64,000 nucleotides of DNA from Allomuricauda sp. GTDB taxonomy: Bacteria; Bacteroidota; Bacteroidia; Flavobacteriales; Flavobacteriaceae. The DNA lies in NCBI GenBank assembly GCA_003712125.1, contig RHLF01000002.1, positions 1,206,457 to 1,270,456 on the forward strand, read 5' to 3'. The notes under the pieces were generated by a model. It had not been told where the DNA came from, ran no database searches, and saw only the letters and a list, made by a program, of their open reading frames with translations. A program made the position numbers and the translations under genes. Below, in pieces: positions 1-10,100 of this stretch; the stretch's first letter is position 1, and the number at the start of each line of letters is the position of its first letter.

Positions 1-81
1 GCTAAAAATGGGGGTGAACTTTTTGTAGACAGCAACAAAAACAAGGGCTCCTGTTTTTGGTTTACCCTTCCCGACAAATAG
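1..81 (+). CDS. C-terminal end of a sensor histidine kinase (partial)
   Basis: Frame 1 is open from the first base and ends at TAG 79-81. The 26 residues end in GSCFWFTLPDK, which matches the last beta strand of HATPase_c domains (G-S/T-x-F-x-F-x-L-P). The next gene ends in GTCFYFTLPKTD, so the two kinases appear to be tandem relatives. Everything upstream is outside the window, so sensor architecture and phosphoacceptor cannot be seen. Confidence 0.7.
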   Translation, partial: AKNGGELFVDSNKNKGSCFWFTLPDK

Positions 82-219
82 CCCTAGACCTAGGTTCATA
101 TTTCATTTTATCGACGAAATACATGATTTACGGGTTGAAACACACAAAATCTTCTCTTTCACAACATTATTTAGCATTGCAGATCGTAGGTTTCTAGTTT
201 TATTTTTTTAATCGGACGT

Positions 220-2307
220 ATGTCTCATAAAACCAAAAAACCTACCAATTTGTGTTTTATTAGCAAGACTGTTTTTACACTGGTCACTTGTTGCTTATTC
301 GCCTGCATTGCAAATGGGCAAAAAACAAAAAAAGACAGTGTTCTTGCAGCACTCCGGAAGCTAAAGTCTTCTGCAGAATTTACTGTGCAGGACACGTCCT
401 ATATTCAGCTTCGAAATCAACTTGCAAGAAGTTATCGATTTCTTTCCTCTGATAGTTTGTATGGTATTTCAATAGAGACCCTTGAAATAAGTAGGGAAGC
501 CAATTATGAGCTCGGACAAAGCAAAGCTTTGGATAACCTTGGGGATTATTTTTCAGACAAAGGAAATGGAGATGAGGCCATCGACCACTACCAAAAGGCA
601 TTGGAGCTTGCTGAAAAAATTGAGGACAAAGAACAACAGTTGGGAATCATCAACAACCTGGCAGGAGAATATGCCTATGCCAGCAACTACTCCGATGCGC
701 TTAATCACTATTTGAAGGGAATTGATTTGGCTACTGAGGTTGGCAACAAAAAAATGCTTTCTATCCTAAACGAAAACATCGCCAGCCTTTACGCTACCCA
801 AAAGGACTTTGACCAGGCTTTGGAGTACTATGAAAAGGTTAAAAAAATCAACAGGGAAATTGGAAACGAGGTCATCTCAGCCGAGACAATGAGCAATGTG
901 GCCAGCGTCTATTCTGATATTGGAAGGTTTGATTATGCCATGTTCAACGTCAATCAGAGTATTGAAATTTTCGAACGACACAAAGTGTTGGATTGGTTGG
1001 CTTTCGCCTACGAGGTTAAGGGAAGGATTTATTTAGAACAGAATAAATACCATTGGGCCCTATATTGGTTTAATCACAGCGACGAACTGCATCGAGAATT
1101 GGATGATGAACGAGGAAAGATAGATTTGCTAAATGGCATGGCCAAAACCTATTTCCACCTTGAAAATGATAGCTTGTCCTTGGCCTATGCAGAAGAGGGT
1201 TATCAAAAATCAAAGAAAATCAAATCTCTTCAAGGGCAAATAGATTGCTCTGAGACCCTTTATAAAATTTACAAAGAAAGAAAGTACTATGACAAGGCAT
1301 TGGCCTATCATGAGATCTTTCAAAAATTGTCCGATTCGCTTTCCAAAGATGAGAATAAAAGGAGCCTTGCCTTACTTGAAACAAAAAATGAGTATGAAAA
1401 ACAAAGACACCTCCTTATCGACCAAAATAAGAAGGCACTTGCCAAACAAAGAGCATACATCTACTCTACCCTGTTGGTGCTTTTAATTTTGGGCACCATC
1501 ACTTTGGTAGTTTATCGGGGGAAAAAGATCCAGAAAAAATTATACAGTGAATTAAAGGAAAAATCTGATGTTTTGGTACAGCGCGAGATTGAGCTGAGTG
1601 GCATGAACAAAACCAAGACGAAGCTATTTTCTATCATCGGACATGATCTTAGAGGGCCCATTGGGGCGCTTCAGGGGCTATTAAAAATGTTCTCGGCTGA
1701 AGATATCAATCAAAAGGAGTTTTTAAAGTTAGTACCAAAATTAAAAGCCGATGTAGATCATATATTCTTCACCTTAAATAACTTATTATCGTGGGGTCAG
1801 GCCCAGATGAATGGCGTGGTTACCCGACCGAAATCCACAGCCTTGGAAATTCTCGTCGATGACAATATCAATCTACTGACCGAAGTGGCTGCAAAAAAAT
1901 CAATCAAGGTTTTGAACCAACTTCCCGAGAACGTTATCGTATGGACCGATATCGATCAAATTGATATCGTGATAAGAAACTTGATCAGTAATGCCCTAAA
2001 ATTTACCCCTGAAAATGGTCTAATAACAATTGAAGCTGAAGAAAGGGGCGAAAAATGGGAGATTATGGTACGTGACACAGGTATCGGAATGGACGAAGAG
2101 ACCCAGAAGAAAATCTTCGATACCCACACAAATACCTCAACCTACGGTACGAACAATGAAAAAGGAACAGGACTTGGTCTTTCACTTTGCAAAGAAATGA
2201 TCGAAAAGAACAAGGGAAGCATATGGGTGGAAAGCTATCCAAGAAAAGGAACCTGTTTTTATTTTACTTTGCCAAAAACAGACAAAAAATACAAACAAGC
2301 AGGTTAA
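220..2307 (+). CDS. TPR-containing sensor histidine kinase
   Basis: A membrane sensor kinase of 695 residues. An N-terminal signal-like hydrophobic stretch (about residues 16-33) is followed by a long helical region with several tetratricopeptide repeats (about 90-370; motifs such as ALDNLGDYFSDKGN), a coiled coil, one membrane span (about 408-430), then HisKA with the H-box SIIGHDLRGP (His475) and HATPase_c with N box (NLISNALKF), G1 (DTGIGM) and G2 (GTGLGLSL). The TPR part should lie in the periplasm and bind a protein or peptide; the kinase part is cytoplasmic. No receiver or DNA-binding domain is fused, so its response regulator must be elsewhere. It follows another kinase end by 138 bases. 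Its stop overlaps that of bshB1 on the other strand. The stimulus is unknown. Confidence 0.9.
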   Translation: MSHKTKKPTNLCFISKTVFTLVTCCLFACIANGQKTKKDSVLAALRKLKSSAEFTVQDTSYIQLRNQLARSYRFLSSDSLYGISIETLEISREANYELGQSKALDNLGDYFSDKGNGDEAIDHYQKALELAEKIEDKEQQLGIINNLAGEYAYASNYSDALNHYLKGIDLATEVGNKKMLSILNENIASLYATQKDFDQALEYYEKVKKINREIGNEVISAETMSNVASVYSDIGRFDYAMFNVNQSIEIFERHKVLDWLAFAYEVKGRIYLEQNKYHWALYWFNHSDELHRELDDERGKIDLLNGMAKTYFHLENDSLSLAYAEEGYQKSKKIKSLQGQIDCSETLYKIYKERKYYDKALAYHEIFQKLSDSLSKDENKRSLALLETKNEYEKQRHLLIDQNKKALAKQRAYIYSTLLVLLILGTITLVVYRGKKIQKKLYSELKEKSDVLVQREIELSGMNKTKTKLFSIIGHDLRGPIGALQGLLKMFSAEDINQKEFLKLVPKLKADVDHIFFTLNNLLSWGQAQMNGVVTRPKSTALEILVDDNINLLTEVAAKKSIKVLNQLPENVIVWTDIDQIDIVIRNLISNALKFTPENGLITIEAEERGEKWEIMVRDTGIGMDEETQKKIFDTHTNTSTYGTNNEKGTGLGLSLCKEMIEKNKGSIWVESYPRKGTCFYFTLPKTDKKYKQAG

Positions 2308-3020
2308 AGTAAATCACTTAAACTATCAACAGCGACATTACGCTCTACTGTAAATCCTTCCGCTGAATCAACTCCAACGAGTCTGCCAAGATCCCTCGCC
2401 CTATACAAGACACTGTCGAAAAAGTTTTCACTGCTTATTGGGGTGTCAGGCTCATCACTCTTCGGGTCATAAAACTGTGAACTATAAGCCTTTATGGCTT
2501 CCAATTTCTTTTCCATGTGCCCAGAGACATCCACTACAAAATCAGGCTCAAGATTCTTCCACTGAATGTAATGATAAACCGCACGGGGTCGCCACGCCTG
2601 TTGGGCCTCATTTCCTTGCATGGTTTCAATTTTCACCAAACCACTTAAAAAACATGAATCACTGACCAGCTTGCTCCCTTTCGCATGGTCGATATGGCGA
2701 TCGTCAATGGCGTTGCAAAGCACAATGTCAGGTCGGTAGGTTCTAATTTTTTGGATGATTGCTAACTGATGCTCCCTATTGTTTACAAAAAAACCATCCG
2801 CAAATCTTAAATTTTCCCTCACCTGAACACCCAGAATGGCTGCGGCTTTTGCAGCCTCAGTATCACGTATTTCGGCCGAACCCCTTGTTCCCAATTCGCC
2901 ACGGGTAAGGTCGATTATACCAACTTTTTTTCCTTGCGCAATTTCTTTGGCAATCGTAGCCCCAGCTCCCAACTCGGCATCGTCAGGATGCGCACCAAAT
3001 ACTAAGATATCCAGCTTCAT
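2304..3020 (-). CDS. bshB1: Bacillithiol biosynthesis deacetylase BshB1
   Basis: A PIG-L family zinc hydrolase of 238 residues, the usual length for BshB1. It deacetylates GlcNAc-malate to GlcN-malate in the cytoplasm, the second step of bacillithiol synthesis. The metal motif AHPDDAELG begins at residue 10 (His11, Asp14) and the second ligand motif RHIDH is at 109-112. The stretch TRGELGTRG is typical of the BshB group. It starts 3 bases after the stop of the PLP enzyme upstream on the same strand, so the two are almost certainly cotranscribed; cysteine supply and the cysteine-ended thiol bacillithiol make a sensible pairing. bshA and bshC are not in the window. Confidence 0.9.
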   Translation of the reverse strand: MKLDILVFGAHPDDAELGAGATIAKEIAQGKKVGIIDLTRGELGTRGSAEIRDTEAAKAAAILGVQVRENLRFADGFFVNNREHQLAIIQKIRTYRPDIVLCNAIDDRHIDHAKGSKLVSDSCFLSGLVKIETMQGNEAQQAWRPRAVYHYIQWKNLEPDFVVDVSGHMEKKLEAIKAYSSQFYDPKSDEPDTPISSENFFDSVLYRARDLGRLVGVDSAEGFTVERNVAVDSLSDLL

Positions 3021-3023
3021 AGG

Positions 3024-4187
3024 CTATGCAAAAATTGCTTTTGACTTGGTTTTTTCGATGGCATGCTCAATATCCGCGTAAAGATCTTCAATCTCTTCAA
3101 TCCCAACTGAAAAGCGAATTAAGCCATCCTTTATACCCTGTTTTTTTCTGTCTTCAGGTTTCATGAGCGCATGCGAGGTTAAAACGGGCGAGGTAACGGT
3201 ACTCTCGACACCGGCCAAACTCATGGAAGGCTTGATCAGCTGTAAAGATTTCATGAACAGTGATGGATCTAATTCTTCATTCAATTCGAATGACAACATA
3301 CCTCCAAAACCATGCATCTGTGATTTGGCCAAGGCATGATCAGGGTGTGAATCCAATCCCGGATAATATACTGCATCAACATGGGCATTGCTTCTGAGCA
3401 ATTCTGCCATTTTTAAGGCATTCTCATTTTGGGCCTTAACCCTCAGGGCCATGGTCTTTAAGCTACGTTCCAGGAGCCAAATTGAGATATCACTTAAGCT
3501 GCCTCCAAAACATATGGACGATTGCCACAAGGTCTCAATATTTTCATTTGATGCCGCAACGGCGCCCGCACAAATATCCGAATGACCTCCCATGTATTTG
3601 GTGGCACTGTGGATCATAATATCAATGCCGAAGTCAGCGGGATTCTGATTGATCGGACTGGCAAAGGTGTTGTCAATCATAGTTAGCAAACCCTTTGCCT
3701 TTGCCAGTTGCCCTATGCCATCCAAATCGGTAATGGTCAATAAGGGATTTGATGGCGTTTCTATGTAAATCACCTTGGTATTGGGTTTGATCTCTTTTTC
3801 AAAATCTTCAACCTGCCAACCTTGGGTAAACGAATACGAAATACCATATTTTTCAAGTTGGGTCGTAGCGAAATTATAGGTGCCCCCATAGAGGGTCTGT
3901 TGAAATACGATATGATCACCCGCACTTAAAAAAGCCATTAAACAATGACTAATTGCAGCCATTCCACTACCAAAAATCATAGCAGCTTCGGTATGCTCCA
4001 AAGCTGCTATTTTCTTTGTCAATGCCTGTTGGTTGGGTGTATTAAAGTAACGTGGATATCGTTTTTCATCAATATCATCAAAGGCATATGAGGTAGCCAT
4101 ATATAAGGGAGATACGGCACCTTTAAATTGCCCATCCTCAACCGCACCCACATGGGCGCAAATCGTATTGATTCCTTTTTTCTTCAT
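3024..4187 (-). CDS. Cys/Met metabolism PLP-dependent enzyme (cystathionine gamma-synthase/lyase type)
   Basis: A 387-residue fold-type I PLP enzyme. The cofactor lysine is Lys197 in SATKYMGGHSD; the phosphate-binding segment FGSGMAAIS is near 72-80 and the Asp of DNTFASP pairs with the pyridine nitrogen. Such enzymes make or split cystathionine, or release methanethiol from methionine; sequence alone does not separate MetB, cystathionine gamma-lyase and methionine gamma-lyase. It lies 30 bases after the MATE gene and 3 bases before bshB1, a same-strand trio. The link to bshB1 suggests a role in cysteine supply for bacillithiol, which is an inference. Confidence 0.85.
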   Translation of the reverse strand: MKKKGINTICAHVGAVEDGQFKGAVSPLYMATSYAFDDIDEKRYPRYFNTPNQQALTKKIAALEHTEAAMIFGSGMAAISHCLMAFLSAGDHIVFQQTLYGGTYNFATTQLEKYGISYSFTQGWQVEDFEKEIKPNTKVIYIETPSNPLLTITDLDGIGQLAKAKGLLTMIDNTFASPINQNPADFGIDIMIHSATKYMGGHSDICAGAVAASNENIETLWQSSICFGGSLSDISIWLLERSLKTMALRVKAQNENALKMAELLRSNAHVDAVYYPGLDSHPDHALAKSQMHGFGGMLSFELNEELDPSLFMKSLQLIKPSMSLAGVESTVTSPVLTSHALMKPEDRKKQGIKDGLIRFSVGIEEIEDLYADIEHAIEKTKSKAIFA

Positions 4188-4217
4188 GCCTTAAAAGTAA
4201 GAAAATTGAATCCAATA

Positions 4218-5624
4218 TTATACTTGAAAACTTTTCCACTTCCCCTGCCGAAACCAAACGATACCAATTACCGCAAGCAATACCTCAGCAGTGGTTATCG
4301 CTATAAACACACCTAGGGCTCCCCAGTCCAATACCAGGGCCAACAAATAAGCAACGGGCAACTGGTACAACCAAAAGGATATAAAGTTGATCTTTGTTGG
4401 TGTTCGCGTATCTCCTGACCCGTTGAATGCATTACTGACAACCATTCCGTAGGCATAAAATATATAGCCTGCAGCAATAATTCGAAGACAAAGTGCACCG
4501 TTCTCAACTACTGACGGAGTCGCATTAAAGGCTTCGATAATCTGCCTTGCAAATAGTAGGTAAACGATAGAAACCAAGCCCATAAATAGGGCATTGTACT
4601 TCCCGGTGATCCAAACTGATTTCTCAGCACGTTCCGGTTTTTTCGCTCCCAAATTCTGACCCACCAAAGTAGCCGCTGCATTGCTCATTCCCCAAGAGGG
4701 CATTAAAGTAAACATCATCACTCGTATGGCAATGGTATATCCTGCCAAAACCTCGCTGCCAAATTCTGACATGATGCGCATCAAAAAGACCCAGCTAGAA
4801 GTTCCGATTAAAAATTGGGCTATGCCCCCTATGGAAACCTTTATCAGATTGAACATTACTTTCAAGTTCAAAACAATATCTTGGGCTAACAATTTAATTT
4901 TACCCCAACCAAAAAACAGAATTCCCAGTTGGAACAAAACAGCCGTACCCCTGCCAATGTTAGTGGCTATAGCGGCTCCCATTACCCCATACTCTGGAAC
5001 AGGACCCCAACCAAATATGAAAATAGGATCTAGAATGATATTGAGCCCATTTGAAAGAACCAAGGTCCACATGGCAATAGAGGCATCTCCAGCGCCTCTA
5101 AAAATGGCATTGATTAGGAATAACAACAAAATTGTGATATTACCTCCGATCAACCATTTGGTATAGCCATGCCCTTCGGCAATCAAATCTGGCTCAGCAC
5201 CCATAAGGGCAAGGATTTCCTTGTTGTATAAAAATCCAATTATTCCAACGACAATGGCCACCAGTACCCCTAGAAAAATAGCTTGCACTGCAGCCTCCCG
5301 AGCTCCTTTCAAGTCCTTTTCCCCTACCCTTCTTGCAACAACGGCAGTTGCCGCCATACTTAGTCCTATGGCGATGGCATAAACCAAGGTGATGACCGAT
5401 TCGGTTAGTCCGATGGTAGCGACAGCATTCACGCTAACCTGCGAAACGTAAGCGATGTCGACTAGGGCGAAAATGCTTTCCATAAGCATTTCCAAGATCA
5501 TGGGTATGGAGAGCATAAAAATTGCCCTGCGAATGCTACCCGTAGTAAATTCCTGTTCTTTGCCAGTTACGGCAATCCAGAAATACGTAAAGAATTTTTT
5601 TATTGAATTAGATTGTGATGTCAT
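4218..5624 (-). CDS. MATE family efflux transporter
   Basis: A 468-residue inner-membrane protein with about 12 hydrophobic helices in two similar halves, as in the multidrug and toxin extrusion family, which exports cationic compounds in exchange for Na+ or H+. Family-like segments include LSIPMILEMLMESIFALVD near the N terminus and GAGDASIAMW in the middle, repeated as GSGDTRTPTKINF in the second half. Its leader contains a perfect 11-bp inverted repeat (5664-5690) and may be over 100 bases long. It appears to be the first gene of a run with the PLP enzyme and bshB1. Substrate unknown. Confidence 0.9.
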   Translation of the reverse strand: MTSQSNSIKKFFTYFWIAVTGKEQEFTTGSIRRAIFMLSIPMILEMLMESIFALVDIAYVSQVSVNAVATIGLTESVITLVYAIAIGLSMAATAVVARRVGEKDLKGAREAAVQAIFLGVLVAIVVGIIGFLYNKEILALMGAEPDLIAEGHGYTKWLIGGNITILLLFLINAIFRGAGDASIAMWTLVLSNGLNIILDPIFIFGWGPVPEYGVMGAAIATNIGRGTAVLFQLGILFFGWGKIKLLAQDIVLNLKVMFNLIKVSIGGIAQFLIGTSSWVFLMRIMSEFGSEVLAGYTIAIRVMMFTLMPSWGMSNAAATLVGQNLGAKKPERAEKSVWITGKYNALFMGLVSIVYLLFARQIIEAFNATPSVVENGALCLRIIAAGYIFYAYGMVVSNAFNGSGDTRTPTKINFISFWLYQLPVAYLLALVLDWGALGVFIAITTAEVLLAVIGIVWFRQGKWKSFQV

Positions 5625-5663
5625 GATATGAAATTACGTGTTAACGAAAGAATAAATGCAACC

Positions 5664-5690
5664 AATAACCAAAAATTCCTTTTGGTTATT
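5664..5690 (-). promoter_or_regulatory. Perfect 11-bp inverted repeat in the MATE gene leader
   Basis: AATAACCAAAA (5664-5674), loop ATTCC, then the exact reverse complement TTTTGGTTATT (5680-5690). It lies 40 bases before the MATE start codon on the minus strand. The arms are AT-rich and no good T tract follows on either strand, which argues against a simple terminator. A repressor operator or a leader RNA hairpin are the two readings. Confidence 0.5.
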
Positions 5691-5835
5691 TCTTTAGACA
5701 ATGCCCGTGGTTGCCGGTACGTACATAATTTCTATAACTTCATGATGGTGCAAAGATGTAAAAAAGATTTTAAACTGATCGAAAAATCTTAAAAATGAGG
5801 GATTTTGTCTACATTTCGAAACTAATTTTCAAACT

Positions 5836-7113
5836 ATGAAATTACGCTATCTAGTTGGGGGCATAGCCTTTATCGCGGTATTCGCATGCAAAAACACGAA
5901 AACTGCTGGTACCGCATCTGGGTATCAGGGTCAAGGCCCAAACCCGATTGTATCAACCAAAACAAAACCGGTTCAGAAGCAATGGAAAGGAATGTGGGCA
6001 TTTCAGGATAGTACTGTTTTCTTCAGCAATCAATTTGAAGGTGCCAGATTAAATGGGGTTGCCCATGATAGTCTTAACCAATACTCTATTTGGATAACTG
6101 CCGAAAATACCCCGATCAATCCAAGTCCGTGGTATGCCTTCAAGGTTTGGAGCAGAACTGCGCAAAAAGTCGATATTAGATTTCGGTATCAAGATATTCG
6201 AAGCAGGTATTATCCAAAAATTAGTAGAGATGGCATCACCTTCACAACTTTGGATAGTTTGAACTATAAAAGTTTCGGAAAAGTAGAGGGTGAATTTGGA
6301 ATTAAAGCCGCTCCAGAAGCTATCGCTATTACCCTAAATATTGATGAAAACCCAACTTGGGTAACAGCACAAGAACTGTATACATCATCTGCCGTAAAAA
6401 AATGGGTTGATTCACTTTCAACACAATCTTTTGTTACGAATTACGAAATTGGTAGAAGCAGGGAAGGTCGCGCTATGAACCTCATGGAAATTAATGAGGG
6501 GGACTCAAAAAAGGGACTCATGATTATTTCGAGACAGCATCCGCCCGAAGTTACCGGATTTCTTGCCATGAAATCATTTATTGAAACCATGGCCGGGAAT
6601 TCAGAGCAGGCCAAAAATTTCAGAAAGGAGTATACCATATTCAATGTGCCATTAATGAATCCTGATGGGGTTGACAATGGGCATTGGCGTCATAATATGG
6701 GCGGAATCGACCTCAACAGGGATTGGCAAGAATTCAACCAACCCGAAACTCGTGCTGTTCGCGATTTTCTAAAAGCTAAAAGTGATACGGGATACAAATT
6801 TGTCTTTGGAGCAGATTTTCACTCAACTTGGGATGATATTTATTATCCCTTAGATACCGTTGTTACGGGGCAAAAGGGGAAGGTTGTTTTTGATTGGATT
6901 GAAAGTATTAGTAAAAGACTGCCCTCCAAAAAAACCAACATCGCAGCTTCCAAGAAGTTGAACCCTACGATGGTATCGCGAAATCACTTTTATGCCGAGT
7001 ACCATATGCCTGCCATTGTTTTTGAACTTGGGGACAATACGCCGAGAGACTTTTTAAAGGAAAAAGGTAAAGTGGCGGCGGAAGAACTTATGCGATTATT
7101 AATGGAGGAATGA
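5836..7113 (+). CDS. M14 family zinc carboxypeptidase, lipoprotein
   Basis: A 425-residue protein with a lipoprotein signal peptide (lipobox-like AVFAC, Cys near residue 18). The peptidase_M14 domain occupies about residues 195-425. Zinc ligands are His235 and Glu238 (HPPE) and His329 (FHSTWDD); the catalytic Glu is in VFELGDN (Glu397). The family removes C-terminal residues from peptides or acts on peptidoglycan peptides. An N-terminal beta-rich domain (about 50-190) precedes it. Location is expected to be periplasm or outer membrane. It stands alone: the next gene is convergent. Confidence 0.88.
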   Translation: MKLRYLVGGIAFIAVFACKNTKTAGTASGYQGQGPNPIVSTKTKPVQKQWKGMWAFQDSTVFFSNQFEGARLNGVAHDSLNQYSIWITAENTPINPSPWYAFKVWSRTAQKVDIRFRYQDIRSRYYPKISRDGITFTTLDSLNYKSFGKVEGEFGIKAAPEAIAITLNIDENPTWVTAQELYTSSAVKKWVDSLSTQSFVTNYEIGRSREGRAMNLMEINEGDSKKGLMIISRQHPPEVTGFLAMKSFIETMAGNSEQAKNFRKEYTIFNVPLMNPDGVDNGHWRHNMGGIDLNRDWQEFNQPETRAVRDFLKAKSDTGYKFVFGADFHSTWDDIYYPLDTVVTGQKGKVVFDWIESISKRLPSKKTNIAASKKLNPTMVSRNHFYAEYHMPAIVFELGDNTPRDFLKEKGKVAAEELMRLLMEE

Positions 7114-7163
7114 TGCTTTTTGACAACGTAATTTTACACCTTCACGATTGAAGATAATAAAAC

Positions 7164-10100
7164 TCAATTTCGTACATAATTGGCCTTATACCGCCAATAA
7201 CTGATTCCACCCAAGAGAAAAATGGCCAAAATAATATACTTCACGTAATCTGGTGTGATGGCTGCCGATCCAGATTGTGCATAACTGTGGAGTCCGACAA
7301 GATAAAAGTTGACTCCAAAATAAGTCATCATTATTGAGCCATAGGCAACTACACTCATAAAATTATAAAGCCAACGACCTCTTAATCCGGGCACCAAGCG
7401 CATATGTAGCACAAAAGCGTAGATCATAATAGAAATCAGTGCCCATGTTTCCTTTGGATCCCATCCCCAATAACGACCCCAGCTTTCGTTGGCCCATTGG
7501 CCACCTAAAAAATTTCCAATGGTCAGCATCACCACTCCGACGGTCAGTGCCAATTCGTTGATTATTGTCAACTCTTTTAGGTTGACTTCCATTCTTTTTT
7601 TATTCTTCTTGGTTGTAAGAATCATTAAAATCAAGGACACTACACCCAAAATCATGCTCACGGTAAAGGGGCCATAACTACCCACAATTACGGGCACATG
7701 GATGATTGCCCAATAGCTGTCCAATACAGGTACCAAATTAGCTATAGCCGGATCCACCCAACTTTGATTAGCTATCCACAAGAACATTGAGGCCACAAAA
7801 GTACTTGCTGCCAAGGTCAAGTCACTTTTACGAACGAACAATAACCCTAGGCCTACTGTAGCCCAAGCAACATATAATATACTTTCGTAAGCATCTGTCC
7901 ACGGCGCATGCCCTGAAATATACCATCGCAATACCAAGCCAGCCGTATGCCAAACAAACAACAAAATGATGATACCTTTAAAAAAATAGGTTCCAGCTTT
8001 CCAAATTTCCCTATCTCTAAAAATTCTAAAAATGAGAATGATGAACAAAAGCGCACTGACCATCATATAATACCGATATAATCGATTGAATATGTTGAGC
8101 TTGTTGTATATAATTTCGGTCTGAACCTTTTCTTCAGAGGGGAGAACTTCAGAACCATGGTTTTTTTGATTTTGCTTAAAGGCCTCCAATAATTTATCCG
8201 CTTCGGTATAATCACCCGATGCGATTGCCATTTGCAGCGTATTTAGGTAATAGGGAACCGCATTACTAATAAAATTGGCGTATAGGGAATCTTGCACCTG
8301 ATATTGACCCCCTCGAAATTCAATGGCCGAAATCCACTTGTTGTTTTCATCATTCAACAATGGAAATATTTTGATTATTTGGCCGCTTAATGCCAAATTC
8401 ATGAGGCCTAAACGCTCATTTACTTTTTTGAAATCTTTTTGAAATTGATTGGGATTGGTTGTCGAAGTAGCTTCTTTGATATACGGCTGTAATTTATAAG
8501 TGCCCTTGGCATCAAAAAAGTCAGTAGCCTTTACCCGTTTTTGTCCTTTTGGAACCCCGATGATCTCGCGAATACTATCATTCTGTGATTTTCCAATACT
8601 CAGTATTTCTGTATTGTACCAGGCAGGGGCATTCAACATCATTGACAAGAATACTTGATTGGCATTCATGTCATTGTAACTATCGGTACCACTAAGTTTA
8701 CGCAAAAGTTCCGATGAAAAGGTATGTATCGGTTTCATTCGTCCACCTTCATCTTGGATGACCAAAGCACCAAACTTTTCCGCATGTGCCGCCGAAACTG
8801 TGGTTGCTTTAAGTACGGAATCAACCTGCGCTTTTGTGGGAATGTTATTGTGAGGGTGGTCCGTTGAATTTTGTGCATTTATGCCCAAAACGGAACAAAG
8901 AGCCAATAGTGTAACTAAGGCGTTCTTTTTCTTATTCAATTTTTCAAGTGATGCGGTGAGCGATTTAAAGCGCGTCGTACCGAAAAACATGATTCCCATC
9001 AACCCCAAATACAATAAGAAATACCCGATATAGGTAATCCAAGTCCCCCATTGGTCATGGTTTACCGAGAGTACGGTGCCTTTTTCGTCAGGATGAAAAC
9101 TAGATTGAAAAAAACGATAGCCTTTATGATCCAACACATGGTTCATATAAATATCATAATCAAATGGCCGTTCATCAACCACTGTAATCTTGCTCATGAA
9201 TGACGCATAACCACTTTCGGTACCAGGATACTTCTCGGCTATAAAATCATTGAGTTTTACCTGAAAGGGCAGCTCATAGACTTTTGAACCATACCGCATG
9301 TAGAAATCAAGACCTCCCACATTGAACTTTTCTGAAAACTCAGACGGACCTTTACTTCCCAAAAGTTTTTTCTGCACTGTTTGTCCATTGGCGGTTACAT
9401 TCAAAACCAAGGCATCTTGGTCATTATCGGTCTCCTCCTCCTCAGGGATTTCAACAATGCCATAGGTGCCTTTGATAACGGGTTCTGGAATAACGAACTG
9501 CATTCCAGCCAGATTGTATAACGAACGAAGTTGCAAGGGTTGTAGGGAATCTTTCTCAACTTGACCTTGAAATTGGTCGGCCATACGCATAAACCCACCC
9601 GGAAAAACCGATTTTATGAAATAGGTCGAATCTTCTGTGAAGATATTAATGGCGCCTTCCGTTTCATTATTCAACGCAAAAAGTACATTGTGGATACTGG
9701 CGACCTTGCCACTTTCGAGAAAATGTTCATGCCGTTGTCCGTCGCCAGCTTCTACAAGTTTTAAAAATTCATGCCCATTTGCATTTGGCACCAATCCTTT
9801 TTTGGCTCCATCAATAAAATCAACATAATCAATTGAAAATTGTTGACCATCGAAATCATCCTTATAGGGCAATTTTGATCGGTTGCCTTGCTCCGTAACC
9901 AAAATTGGATATTCCAAGGTCTTACGCATGGTTTCTCCATTTCGAAGTCCATCCACATAAACAGTCAAAAAGGTCTTATCTGAATAAAAGACTTTTTCAG
10001 TATTCCCCTCACGAATGGGCATCATGCCTTCAAAACTAATATAGCGGGTAACGAAAGCGCCAACTATGATGAGAATCCAAGAAAGATGCAACAATAAGAC

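Noticed and set aside
3024..4217. A SAM riboswitch for the methionine-type enzyme
   Set aside because: Only 30 bases separate it from the MATE gene, leaving no room; the MATE leader lacks the conserved SAM-I core.
4681..5166. A 161-codon open frame on the plus strand
   Set aside because: It lies wholly inside the MATE gene on the opposite strand and its translation shows no domain; it is a codon-use shadow.
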